Below are positions 1 to 7,366 of a stretch of 42,550 nucleotides of DNA, in pieces. The notes beneath the pieces were generated by a model that was given only the letters and a program-made list of their open reading frames with translations, did not search any database and was not told the DNA's origin. Positions within the stretch are counted from its first letter, which is position 1. The number at the start of each line of letters is the position of its first letter. The stretch lies in NCBI GenBank assembly GCA_964614215.1, contig CAZTKP010000005.1, forward strand, positions 1-42,550, written 5' to 3'. The translations under genes and the position numbers were made by a program. Source of the stretch: CAZTKP01 sp964614215 (GTDB taxonomy: Bacteria > UBP6 > UBA1177).

Positions 1-623
1 ACGCTTTTTGCTCCATTCTTTTTCAGAAGTTCAGCAATTGTATTTATGGTTGACATTGTTGTTGAGACATCATCGACGATGAGAAATCTTTCATCACGGA
101 CATCTCTGGAGAGTTTAAAGGCGTTTTTAAGGTTCTTCTGACGTTTTTCAAAGGTGAGAGATGCCTGAGGTTTCGTTCTGCGGGTCTTTTTAACAAGTCT
201 GATGTCGAGCTTAAGGTTGTGCTTGTCTGCTACTTTCTCCGCAATTATCTCAGCCTGATTAAATCCTCTAAAAAATTTGTCAAAAAGCTTCATCGGCGGA
301 AAGATGACAGTTCTGTTCTCAAGAAGTTCTGAAGGAACGCTTTCAGCAAGATCGTGACCGAGAATATGGGCAAATGAGCGAACCTTTCCGTATTTCATTT
401 CCGATATGACCGTCGTGATAGCTCCACTGTAAATGTAGAGTGAAAAAAGCCTGTCAAACGAAAGCTTCTTTCCGTGACAGGAGTGACACTTTGAAAAGTC
501 AGGCCCTGTTGTAAAAGCTCCGCAGCGGTCGCAGTAACGTTTGAGCTTCAGGGCAAACTTTCCACATTCACTGCAGAAAATGCTGTTTTCAACGTTGGCT
601 CCGCAAATAAGACAGGTTTTCAA
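1..623 (-). CDS. comF: ComF family phosphoribosyltransferase-like protein (3' end cut by window edge)
   Basis: Reading the minus strand from a TTG at 623 gives a ComF-like protein that runs off the window start, so the C-terminus is missing. The N-terminus has four CxxC pairs (CLIC, CSEC, CDRC, CHSC), the double zinc ribbon typical of ComF. Further on is the PRPP-binding loop of type I phosphoribosyltransferases, seen as FLIVDDVSTT near bases 60-92. ComF is known from natural transformation and is widespread in non-competent bacteria, so the exact role here is uncertain. An in-frame TAA lies seven codons upstream of the TTG and no ATG lies between, so TTG is the likely start; its Shine-Dalgarno is weak. 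A lipoprotein gene lies 70 bp upstream on the same strand and may be co-transcribed. Confidence 0.85.
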   Translation of the reverse strand, partial: MKTCLICGANVENSIFCSECGKFALKLKRYCDRCGAFTTGPDFSKCHSCHGKKLSFDRLFSLYIYSGAITTVISEMKYGKVRSFAHILGHDLAESVPSELLENRTVIFPPMKLFDKFFRGFNQAEIIAEKVADKHNLKLDIRLVKKTRRTKPQASLTFEKRQKNLKNAFKLSRDVRDERFLIVDDVSTTMSTINTIAELLKKNGAKS

Positions 624-693
624 TTCTGAGTTAGAAAAAAGTTAATCTATGGAATGATATGTCAGGTGGTAGTTAAATCAAGAAATTAGTTGC

Positions 694-1902
694 TTATTCA
701 GCGGAAACTTCAACAGTTCCTGTTTCAAGTATGAGACATTTGCCGTCCGGAACAAAAGTTGAATTGTATTCTCCGTCAATAGTTGCTTCACGAAGCTGAA
801 GACTAGTAAGAGTTGCAGAGACATCTCCAGAAGTTCCTTCAAAACTTGTAACTTCAAGAGTTCCTTTTTCCTGGAAGTAGCGTCTTGTCGTTACTCCGGC
901 TTCTGTATCAACATCCTCAAATACGAGTATACATTCTGTGCAGTCTGCGAAATTTGTCCCTGCAAGGTCGTATGACTTTGCTTCAGGTTCAGCATAGAAC
1001 TGAATTGAAAGGTTGTCAGGAAGCTCTGCGCTTCCGATCGCAGGTGTGAACAGTCCGTCATAGATCCAGAAGTCATATTCAGGGTCTGTAGTGTCACCAA
1101 GGGTAACATCGCCGAGTGTGATAACTGTACAGGCGTTGCATGCAGTTCCATCCTCACTACACTCTTCATTGTCTTCGCATCCGTCTCCGCATGCACCGCC
1201 GCATCCGTCACTACCGCAAACTTTGTCTTCGCAGTCCGGAATGCAGATGGTGTCAAATGCAGTTTCGATCTCATAACATGCGCCGCCGGCAACAGGAGTG
1301 GACTCATAAGTTGATCCGTCGATTGTAACTTCTACAACTTTTGCTGTAAGAGTTCCCTTTGATTCCATTGTTCCTTCTTTTACTTCTGTAATTTCAAGGG
1401 TTCCTTCCATCTGGTAGAAATACTTTGCATATCCGCTGCCGTCTTCAGCGAGGTCTTCGTAGATGAGAGTACACTCAGTACATGAGCTGTAATTTTCATT
1501 GAGACCAGTGGCAAGATCGTAAGTTCCGACAGTAAGAGCATCCTGAGGTGAAAGGTCTTCTTTGTAGAACTGGAGTGAGAAAAGGTCTTCAAGAGTTTCA
1601 TCGCCAACAGAAGTTGATCCTTCGTAGGTCATATACTCCTGGTTAAGAGCGATATTCTCGATCGAAATTCCGACACACTCGTAAACTATTTCACCGGTGC
1701 CGTCATCATCACTTCCGGTATTTCCAGTATTTCCTGTGTCATCATCGCTTCCCGTGTTACCGGTATCTCCTGTGTCATCATCACTTCCTGTGTTAGCAGT
1801 ATCATCTGCACCCGTGTTTCCGGAATCTCCACTGTCACTATCTCCGCACGAAATAAGAAACAGTGAAAAAATAACTGCAACGATCAAAAAAAGCTTTTTC
1901 AT
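694..1902 (-). CDS. Two-domain surface lipoprotein with NTGSDDD stalk and Cys-rich spacer
   Basis: The start is set at ATG 1902, where GGAGG sits a few bases upstream; an upstream in-frame ATG (1935) has no ribosome site. The product (402 aa) has a lipoprotein signal ending LISC (Cys19), so it should be lipid-anchored outside the inner membrane. Residues 20-70 are an Asp/Asn/Thr/Gly/Ser linker. Two similar domains follow, each with a TYDL...C(T)EC...YEDL-type core and a closing ...TIDG...GGxC segment, about residues 72-215 and 255-395. A Cys-rich spacer containing CGSDGCGGACG joins them. This spacer motif is common in Myxococcota-type exported proteins. No catalytic motif is seen and the function is unknown. 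A TATAAT-like -10 lies at 1934-1939 on the minus strand, with a poor -35. Confidence 0.85.
   Translation of the reverse strand: MKKLFLIVAVIFSLFLISCGDSDSGDSGNTGADDTANTGSDDDTGDTGNTGSDDDTGNTGNTGSDDDGTGEIVYECVGISIENIALNQEYMTYEGSTSVGDETLEDLFSLQFYKEDLSPQDALTVGTYDLATGLNENYSSCTECTLIYEDLAEDGSGYAKYFYQMEGTLEITEVKEGTMESKGTLTAKVVEVTIDGSTYESTPVAGGACYEIETAFDTICIPDCEDKVCGSDGCGGACGDGCEDNEECSEDGTACNACTVITLGDVTLGDTTDPEYDFWIYDGLFTPAIGSAELPDNLSIQFYAEPEAKSYDLAGTNFADCTECILVFEDVDTEAGVTTRRYFQEKGTLEVTSFEGTSGDVSATLTSLQLREATIDGEYNSTFVPDGKCLILETGTVEVSAE
1693..1845 (-). repeat. Degenerate NTGSDDD-coding tandem repeat (lipoprotein stalk)
   Basis: This stretch encodes about 51 residues built only from Asp, Asn, Thr, Gly, Ser and Ala, mostly as NTGSDDDTG units directly after the lipidated Cys. 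Synonymous codon changes between units show it is not a recent slippage product. Confidence 0.8.
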
Positions 1903-2026
1903 TAAATCCTCCAAAAAATAAATTAAGCCAAACATTATACTCTTTATCCATAGGAATAGAAATAATTTGACTAAGAAAAAGCCGAGGAGTAGTGTTCAGC
2001 TGTGTGTTTAACGTGAGGAGATAAAA

Positions 2027-2722
2027 ATGAATTTTAGAAGATTTTATGCGGTTTTGTCGGTAGTTCTATTTTCTATTATGTTTGTTTCATGTGCTACAGA
2101 TGACCCTTTCTCGGAAATTTCTGATGATGATCAGGTCGTTAGTGATGAGTCTGTCTCTGATGATGAAGAGGTCGTGGATAACACTACCGTTCAGGACGAA
2201 GATGATGTCAAAACGGAAGAAGATGTGACTGACGATGAAGTTAGCGATGAATCAGATGATACGGCTCAGGTAGATGAAACATCCGATGTTGATGAAGAGA
2301 CAACTGATGATGAGGGCTCTTCAAATCTTAATACCGGTGACACCAGCGGTCAGCAGGCTGCGGCAGGTAATCCGGGTGCCGCTTGTACAAAAGATGAAGA
2401 CTGTAATAACTGGGCCGGAACAGGGAACGACGATGAGCAGTATGCCATCTGTCTTCTTCCCACCGAGGGTTATCCGGAAGGCTACTGCAGTTTCATGTGC
2501 GACGGTTCTGTTGCATTAAATCACGGATGTAACGGATACAACGGTGTTTACTACGGATGGGGAACTTACGGTGACGGATACTGTTTCCATCCATGTGATG
2601 ATCCCAACGACTGCCGTGTAGGTTACAGATGCTCACAGACTGTGGGAGCCTGTATGCCTGATTGTGAAGTAGATGCATGTCAGAAAGGAACCTGTGACGA
2701 AACAGAGAAGGTCTGTCTTTAA
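2027..2722 (+). CDS. Asp/Glu-rich lipoprotein with Cys-rich C-terminal domain
   Basis: ATG 2027 is preceded by GAGGAG at good spacing. The 231-aa product has a signal peptide with lipobox FVSC (Cys22), then roughly 85 residues dominated by Asp, Glu, Ser, Val and Thr that look like a disordered stalk. The last 115 residues hold over a dozen cysteines in spaced pairs (e.g. ACTKDEDC, CDDPNDCRVGYRC), likely disulfide-bonded outside the cytoplasm. This layout resembles Cys-rich modules of Myxococcota surface lipoproteins. No enzyme motif is visible and the function is unknown. It is divergent from the lipoprotein at 694-1902 and its 3' end overlaps the convergent nitrilase gene by 4 bp. Confidence 0.85.
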   Translation: MNFRRFYAVLSVVLFSIMFVSCATDDPFSEISDDDQVVSDESVSDDEEVVDNTTVQDEDDVKTEEDVTDDEVSDESDDTAQVDETSDVDEETTDDEGSSNLNTGDTSGQQAAAGNPGAACTKDEDCNNWAGTGNDDEQYAICLLPTEGYPEGYCSFMCDGSVALNHGCNGYNGVYYGWGTYGDGYCFHPCDDPNDCRVGYRCSQTVGACMPDCEVDACQKGTCDETEKVCL

Positions 2723-3507
2723 TTGCCGTAAAATAATTCTCTTCTGTCTTCAATAACATTGTTGAATTTATTTAACTGCTTATCTCTTGCATCTTGCGGA
2801 TCTATCTCTGTAACAAAGATCCCTGCCTCATCTTCAGGAGCTCTGACAAGGTAATCGCCTTTTGGAGCTACAAGAACGCTCTGACCTGTGAAAGTGAGTT
2901 TTTCACCGTCTCTTTCCTCAGATCCTATTCTGTTCACAGTTGCGATATAGATGCGGTTCTCTATTGCTCTTGCATAATCAACAGTCTGACAGTAGGGCAT
3001 TACAAGGTTTGAGCAGTGGGCGATAAGGTCGGCACCTTTTAATGCAAGTGTCCTGAAACTCTCAGAAAAATACCAGTCAAAACAGATGGCAAGTCCAATT
3101 CTAATTCCACGCCATTCATAAACATTAAAACCGGCATTGCCGGGAGCAAAGAAGGTTTTTTCCTTATAAAAAAGATGGATCTTCCGATAAATGTGTTTAT
3201 TGCCTTCGGGAGTTATCATGGCACTTGAATTATAGATCTTTCCGTCAGCGGCTTTTTCTGCGAAACCAAAGATAACAGCGCAGTCATTATCTTTAGAAAA
3301 AGTCTCAAATTTTTTAAAAACCTCAGAATCTGACCTGTCGGCAAGTTCTTCAAGTTCTTTCTGAGATGTAAACTGGTACCCTGTGTAGGCAAGTTCAGGA
3401 AGAATGTAGATATCCGCTTTTTCAGAACTCATAAGTTTGAATAATTCTTCGATGTTTATATCTTTTTCACCAAAAACAGGGTTGTTCTGAACAATAGCAA
3501 CTTTCAT
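2719..3507 (-). CDS. Nitrilase/carbon-nitrogen hydrolase family amidase
   Basis: This 262-aa protein has the full Glu-Lys-Cys triad of the carbon-nitrogen hydrolase superfamily: Glu38 in ILPELAYTGY, Lys108 in YRKIHLFYKE and Cys141 in IGLAICFDWYF. Length is normal for single-domain amidases such as omega-amidase or N-carbamoylputrescine amidase. These enzymes cleave amide or carbamoyl groups in the cytosol, but the substrate cannot be told from sequence. The start is secure (AGGAGG before ATG 3507). It stands alone, divergent from the UPF0280 gene by 60 bp. Confidence 0.9.
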   Translation of the reverse strand: MKVAIVQNNPVFGEKDINIEELFKLMSSEKADIYILPELAYTGYQFTSQKELEELADRSDSEVFKKFETFSKDNDCAVIFGFAEKAADGKIYNSSAMITPEGNKHIYRKIHLFYKEKTFFAPGNAGFNVYEWRGIRIGLAICFDWYFSESFRTLALKGADLIAHCSNLVMPYCQTVDYARAIENRIYIATVNRIGSEERDGEKLTFTGQSVLVAPKGDYLVRAPEDEAGIFVTEIDPQDARDKQLNKFNNVIEDRRELFYGN

Positions 3508-3567
3508 TTTTTCCTCCTAAAGATCGTTCATTGCAATGTTATTTGAGAGGATTTTTTTTGCAATTTT

Positions 3568-4371
3568 ATGATTTATGAAAAAAATAAATTTATGAAAGAG
3601 CAGGGTCAACCAAGAACATATCGCAGTTATCACAATACACAGCGTTTCAGATTTTTTAACGCACAGGTTTTTGAAAGTGATCTTCATATCGGTGTGGACA
3701 CAGATTCTTATGATGAAGAAATGCCTCTGTTCTGTGAAAAAGAAGTAAAGAGAATACGCACGGCTTTACATGTTTTTAACAGTCTTAATCCGGGATTTTT
3801 TAATTCTCTGGAGCCTGTTCCCGATGACAGTACAGCTGATCCGATCATTAGAACTATGATCAATGCTGGCGTAAGGGCGGAAGTTGGTCCTATGGCTTCA
3901 GTAGCAGGTATAACAAGTGAGTTGGTAGGCATGTCGCTTAAGAAAAGGTTTGATGTTAAAGAAGTGATAGTTGAAAATGGCGGTGATGTCTGGGTCGATG
4001 TAAAAAAAACCGTTTCAATTGAGATCCTGGCAGGAGATTCTCCTTTGAGCGGAAAACTTGCACTTAGAATAGATCCTCAAAATACTCCGGTAGGAATATG
4101 TGCTTCTTCCGGAACTGTCGGTCATTCTTTTTCATTTGGAAAAGCCGATGCCGTGGTTGTTGCCGCCCATGATTCAGCACTGGCCGATGCATTTGCAACT
4201 AAGATCGGAAATATGGTATCATCTCAGGATGATATTGAAAAAGCTTTAAAATATTCAAATGAGGTGGGAGATCTTCTTTCAACTGTTATAATAGTTAAAG
4301 ATAAAGTTGCAATATCAGGAAAATTTGAAATAGCACCTGTTAAGCATGTCACTTCTTATCAAGATTTATAA
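3568..4371 (+). CDS. UPF0280 family (COG2122, ApbE-like fold) protein
   Basis: The 267-aa sequence matches the UPF0280 family in its N-terminal PRTYRS motif, the VGPMASVAG segment and VIVENGGD, followed by a GTVGHSFSFGKADA stretch. The family is related in fold to the flavin transferase ApbE, but its chemistry is not settled. COG2122 members have been linked to sulfide assimilation and homocysteine synthesis in methanogens, and here the gene lies next to a DUF362 ferredoxin and the DUF39/NIL-ferredoxin operon, which supports such a role by context. ATG 3568 has only a distant GAGAGG; ATG 3592 (starting MKEQGQPRTY) is an alternative. The 3' end overlaps the convergent DUF362 gene by 23 bp. Confidence 0.85.
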   Translation: MIYEKNKFMKEQGQPRTYRSYHNTQRFRFFNAQVFESDLHIGVDTDSYDEEMPLFCEKEVKRIRTALHVFNSLNPGFFNSLEPVPDDSTADPIIRTMINAGVRAEVGPMASVAGITSELVGMSLKKRFDVKEVIVENGGDVWVDVKKTVSIEILAGDSPLSGKLALRIDPQNTPVGICASSGTVGHSFSFGKADAVVVAAHDSALADAFATKIGNMVSSQDDIEKALKYSNEVGDLLSTVIIVKDKVAISGKFEIAPVKHVTSYQDL

Positions 4372-5464
4372 GTTCATAGGAATCATTTCCAAGTCCGATC
4401 TTCTTTCCATATTTTATCTGCGGATAACCTGAAACTCCCGAATGTTTTGAAAAAGCATCTTTTGAATGGGAAAATTTATTAACAAGATCCAGAGAGGCTT
4501 TGTCTACAGCAAGCATGTCAGTTGAAGCGACAACTCCGATATCTTTCACGAACGGTTTTGAAGCGTGTCTCATGCAGTCACAGTCTGGAGATATGTTCGC
4601 AATAACGTTGATATAGACCATGTTTTTGTTATCCTGAATGATCTTTGCGTACTCAACGATCTTTTCCATAAAAGAAGGCGTGTCTGTCGAGCCCCACGGG
4701 ACTCCGAAAACTCTTTCCGGGCAGACTCCGATACATTTTGCGCAGCCGATACATTTTTCAGGATCGATGACAACTTTGGGTTCAATTGTTATGGCGTTTC
4801 CCGGACACTGAGGGATACAGGCTTTACATTTTATGCAGCCGGAAGATCTTACTGTCGGTATTGTTGAAGCATGCATAGCCATTTTGCCGGCAATTGCACC
4901 TAGTCCCATTGAGACGTTCTTTATAGCACCTCCGAAGCCGGCACCTCTATGACCTTTAAAGTGAGAAAGAACTACGATTGAGTCGTATTTATTCATGTGG
5001 GAACCGACAATGGCCTTTTTGAAGTGTTTCAGTCCTTTCGCTTTATATTCGATAGTTCCCTCTGAATCTAAAATGTCGATAGGAGCAAAGGTGAATCCAT
5101 GCTCTTTAGCCAGTTTTATATGACTTTCAGTATAGCGCCTTTTGCTGACGTAGAGAACGTTAGTCTCAACAAAGGTCGCATTAATATCCTTAACAAGTTT
5201 TTTCATCAGCTCCGGTTTTATAAAATACTTGTTCCCGTCCTCGCCGAAATGAACTTTCAGACCAGTCTTTTTGCCTTTTACACCGTGTTTAACCTTATCA
5301 AAGACCTTCATTATTCCATTCTGAGATATATCCGAAGTAAAGTAGACTTTAGACTTTTCTACGGACTTCTTTATCATTTTTTCTTCCCCTTTTCCTGTAT
5401 TCTTAACAGCGGCAAACAACGAGATAACTGATGTAAGGACAAGCAGGATAGAAGCTTTTCTCAT
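4349..5464 (-). CDS. DUF362 domain protein with two [4Fe-4S] clusters
   Basis: The 371-aa reading frame has the DUF362 domain (HFGEDGNKYFIKPE, HFKGHRGAGFGGAIKNVSMG) with a ferredoxin insert near residues 205-250. That insert has two Cys motifs, CIKCKACIPQCPG and CIGCAKCIGVCPE, for two [4Fe-4S] clusters. DUF362 proteins are thought to move electrons or handle Fe-S chemistry; the substrate is unknown. Two starts look usable: ATG 5464 (GGAG upstream) adds a hydrophobic, signal-like N-terminus, whereas ATG 5377 (GGGGAAG upstream) gives the cytosolic form usual for the family. It lies just downstream of the NIL-ferredoxin gene on the same strand (62 bp gap) and may extend that operon. Confidence 0.85.
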   Translation of the reverse strand: MRKASILLVLTSVISLFAAVKNTGKGEEKMIKKSVEKSKVYFTSDISQNGIMKVFDKVKHGVKGKKTGLKVHFGEDGNKYFIKPELMKKLVKDINATFVETNVLYVSKRRYTESHIKLAKEHGFTFAPIDILDSEGTIEYKAKGLKHFKKAIVGSHMNKYDSIVVLSHFKGHRGAGFGGAIKNVSMGLGAIAGKMAMHASTIPTVRSSGCIKCKACIPQCPGNAITIEPKVVIDPEKCIGCAKCIGVCPERVFGVPWGSTDTPSFMEKIVEYAKIIQDNKNMVYINVIANISPDCDCMRHASKPFVKDIGVVASTDMLAVDKASLDLVNKFSHSKDAFSKHSGVSGYPQIKYGKKIGLGNDSYELINLDKK

Positions 5465-5526
5465 TGCGACTCCAAAAGAAATTCAGGAAAATTATAATAG
5501 ATATAGATTATTAGTCAAAAAGATGA

Positions 5527-5937
5527 TCAGCTTCCGAAAGTGACTGAAAATAGTTTAAGGGGGCAGGATTTTACACAAAGTCCGCAGGCGACGCATCTGT
5601 TTGAATCGAATTTCAGTTCCCATCGGGGTCTTTCAATTACAAGAGCTTCAGAAAAGCAGACAGCAGTGCATGCTCCGCAGCTGATGCAGTCTTTTTCGTT
5701 AAATGAGATTCTTTTTTCGACGCCTTCGACCCTGACACCTTTGTTTTGCAGAAAATCAATACCTTCGGTCAGGTCTTTTTCATGTCCGTCTACTTCAATC
5801 AGAAGTTCCCCGCCTCTTCCCGGAAGTATCTCAGCTTTGAGGATATTGATTGACAGGTCATATTTCTTTACAAGGTTGAACGTTACCGGTTCTTTTGAAA
5901 GGTTTTCTGAAAAATTCAGTACAAGTCGACTTTTCAT
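5527..5937 (-). CDS. NIL domain plus 2x[4Fe-4S] ferredoxin (homocysteine biosynthesis partner)
   Basis: Residues 1-78 form a NIL domain, the small ligand-binding fold also found in methionine ABC transporters. Residues 84-125 carry two classical cluster motifs, CISCGACTAVC and CVACGLCVKSCP. The 136-aa architecture equals the NIL-ferredoxin that works with DUF39 (COG1900) proteins in Methanosarcina acetivorans to make homocysteine from aspartate semialdehyde and sulfide; that function is known for the archaeal pair and inferred here. The start codon overlaps the DUF39 stop as ATGA, so translation is probably coupled. It likely supplies electrons in the cytosol. Confidence 0.9.
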   Translation of the reverse strand: MKSRLVLNFSENLSKEPVTFNLVKKYDLSINILKAEILPGRGGELLIEVDGHEKDLTEGIDFLQNKGVRVEGVEKRISFNEKDCISCGACTAVCFSEALVIERPRWELKFDSNRCVACGLCVKSCPLKLFSVTFGS

Positions 5938-7094
5938 TTTACACCTCCAGCATTTTTGCCAAGTGATCTCAGTCGGGAAGGAGAAGTATCGAACAGATCG
6001 ACAGCCTGAGTGATCTTAAAACTTCCGTCAGCGATACTGGTTTTTAAAAGTTCAGCTATCTCTCTGGCTTTTGAAATGCTGGAAAGGGGAGCAGTTTTCA
6101 CTTTTTTTCCTTCAACTTCAATACTTCCGCTTTGAAGGTCTTCATAGCATACTTTGTTCAGAACCTCTCCACTGTTTCCGTAGTCACAGAGATATGTTTC
6201 GATCTGAGAGTTTTTTATGCAGACCGATTTTGCAATTTCTTCATTCAGAATAGGGATCGGGATGCCTATTCCCACAAAAAGAGTTACTCCGTACTTTTCA
6301 TAGACAGCAGCCTTGATGAACCGGGAACTCATTTTTTTCAGGTCTCCTGTAACGGCAAGTGAAGCTCCGGGACCTAATGGCAGACCTTTGTCGTTTCGTT
6401 TTCTTCCTCTGTTGAACTGAGTTCCGGCACTGGAGACAAAACCTCTGGTCCCTCCCAGAAAAATTGCTGTCCCTGTGCCGATAGTTCTTAAAAACGGATC
6501 GTTAATGAGCGGGCTTAGCTCTCCGCTTGTCGAATATGTGCAGTTAGTAAATTCAGGAAGAAGTGTTCCCATGTAGGTGTGAATCGTCTTTCCTGTTCCG
6601 TTAACTGCGGCGGCATAGTTCTGATATGCATTGCGGGGATTGAACATAGTTATTTCGTTGATGCTGTCCCTGTGAATGAAACCTTCCCATTTTTTCCCTG
6701 GATAGCAGTCCGTCCCTTTGCCTTCAGCTTTCAAATAGACACCTTTACCGTTTAAGAGATCTTCTATCACATGAGCTCCACCGTAAATTGAATCTCCAGG
6801 TCTTTCGGCAGTAGCTCCCAGATAAGCATCAACTGCTGCTATTCCTCCATAGGCGGGGACATCATTTAAAGTGATTTTCTCCATTCTCATTGCAGGTTCA
6901 GTATGACCGAAGTTTATGAAAACACCGCTTGAACACATCGGCGCAAAGGTTCCTGTGGTTACCACATCTACTTTTTCAACAATTTCTTCCGGACTCACTT
7001 TTTCAGACATTTTTGAAACTTCTTCAGCAGTCAGAATGACAGCATCACCGTTTCTGATCTTTTCGTTTATTTCCTGATAGGTTTTTTCTTTCAT
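5934..7094 (-). CDS. DUF39 (COG1900) homocysteine biosynthesis protein
   Basis: The start is set at ATG 7094, preceded by GGAGGGAAT; an ATG 12 bp upstream lies within that ribosome site. The 386-aa product is a full-length COG1900/DUF39 protein: TTGTFAPMCSSGVFINFGH near the N-terminus, GATAERPGDSIYGGAHVI, KGTDCYPGK, and GTAIFLGGTRGFVSSAGTQ. Cys54 (in MCSSG) and Cys130 (in TDCYPG) correspond in position to the two cysteines I recall as conserved in the archaeal enzyme and implicated in persulfide handling. The predicted reaction is sulfur transfer to aspartate semialdehyde giving homocysteine, with the NIL-ferredoxin as reductant. The leader upstream has an attenuator-like layout. Confidence 0.92.
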   Translation of the reverse strand: MKEKTYQEINEKIRNGDAVILTAEEVSKMSEKVSPEEIVEKVDVVTTGTFAPMCSSGVFINFGHTEPAMRMEKITLNDVPAYGGIAAVDAYLGATAERPGDSIYGGAHVIEDLLNGKGVYLKAEGKGTDCYPGKKWEGFIHRDSINEITMFNPRNAYQNYAAAVNGTGKTIHTYMGTLLPEFTNCTYSTSGELSPLINDPFLRTIGTGTAIFLGGTRGFVSSAGTQFNRGRKRNDKGLPLGPGASLAVTGDLKKMSSRFIKAAVYEKYGVTLFVGIGIPIPILNEEIAKSVCIKNSQIETYLCDYGNSGEVLNKVCYEDLQSGSIEVEGKKVKTAPLSSISKAREIAELLKTSIADGSFKITQAVDLFDTSPSRLRSLGKNAGGVK

Positions 7095-7109
7095 TATTCC
7101 CTCCATGAT

Positions 7110-7138
7110 AAAAAAAAGCCACCGGCAGGACCGGTGGC
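7110..7138 (-). terminator. Intrinsic terminator in the DUF39 operon leader (attenuator)
   Basis: On the minus strand GCCACCGG and CCGGTGGC form a perfect 8-bp stem (7118-7138) with a 5-nt loop, followed by eight T at 7117-7110. It lies only about 15 nt before the DUF39 start and no gene on this strand ends just before it, so it should act as a conditional terminator in the leader. Confidence 0.85.
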
Positions 7139-7162
7139 ATAAAAAAGCAAATTAAATTACTT

Positions 7163-7237
7163 TCAGCCGGTTCCTTCCGCAGAACGGTCAGGGGAACTCG
7201 GCATTATCATGGTATGTATCCCGGGAATGATGAACAT
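7163..7237 (-). CDS. Putative 24-aa attenuator leader peptide
   Basis: A short ORF begins at ATG 7237, with AAGGTG six bases upstream, and ends at TGA 7165-7163. The peptide begins MFIIPGIHTMIM and ends EGTG. Codons 10-12 are ATG-ATA-ATG, directly before a hairpin arm (7193-7201). The ORF starts about 23 nt after the predicted transcription start and ends about 25 nt before the terminator stem. This spacing copies classical amino-acid operon leaders, with Met (or Ile) as the sensed residue. The ORF is seen in the sequence; its expression and control role are inferred. Confidence 0.55.
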   Translation of the reverse strand: MFIIPGIHTMIMPSSPDRSAEGTG

Positions 7238-7266
7238 AAATATCACCTTAAAAACTAACTGCACTT

Positions 7267-7294
7267 ATAATATCGGTATGTTCGATCTTGTCAA
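7267..7294 (-). promoter_or_regulatory. Sigma70-type promoter of the DUF39/NIL-ferredoxin operon
   Basis: The minus strand shows TTGACA (7294-7289), a 16-bp spacer and TATTAT (7272-7267). The predicted start near 7260 gives a leader of about 165 nt before the DUF39 gene. Confidence 0.75.
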
Positions 7295-7301
7295 AAAATA
7301 A

Positions 7302-7329
7302 TTGCTTTCTTTATTGATTCTGCTAATAC
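7302..7329 (+). promoter_or_regulatory. Probable promoter of the outer-membrane protein gene at 7367
   Basis: TTGCTT (7302-7307), 16 bp, TAATAC (7324-7329). It lies back to back with the DUF39 operon promoter and about 38 bp before the ATG. Confidence 0.5.
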
Positions 7330-7366
7330 TGCTTCGGTTTTCTTAACTTTTATTGTGAGGGTGGAT

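Larger units (their letters stand above)
7110..7260 (-). promoter_or_regulatory. Candidate ribosome-mediated attenuator (Met/Ile) of the DUF39 operon
   Basis: Four arms can be drawn on the minus strand. Arm 1, CCGaGTTCC (7201-7193), pairs with arm 2, GGAACCGG (7174-7167). Arm 2 can instead pair with CCGGTCC (7134-7128), which includes the 5' side of the terminator stem. Terminator arms GCCACCGG and CCGGTGGC form the third helix. A ribosome stalled at the ATG-ATA-ATG codons (7210-7202) would cover arm 1, free arm 2 and block the terminator. I could not match the leader to SAM-I or SAM-II riboswitch consensus, though a novel riboswitch remains possible. Confidence 0.6.

Noticed and set aside
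7139..7260. SAM or other known riboswitch in the DUF39 leader
   Set aside because: I could not find the conserved cores of SAM-I or SAM-II in it, and the SD-preceded leader ORF with alternative hairpins explains the layout better. A novel riboswitch is not excluded.
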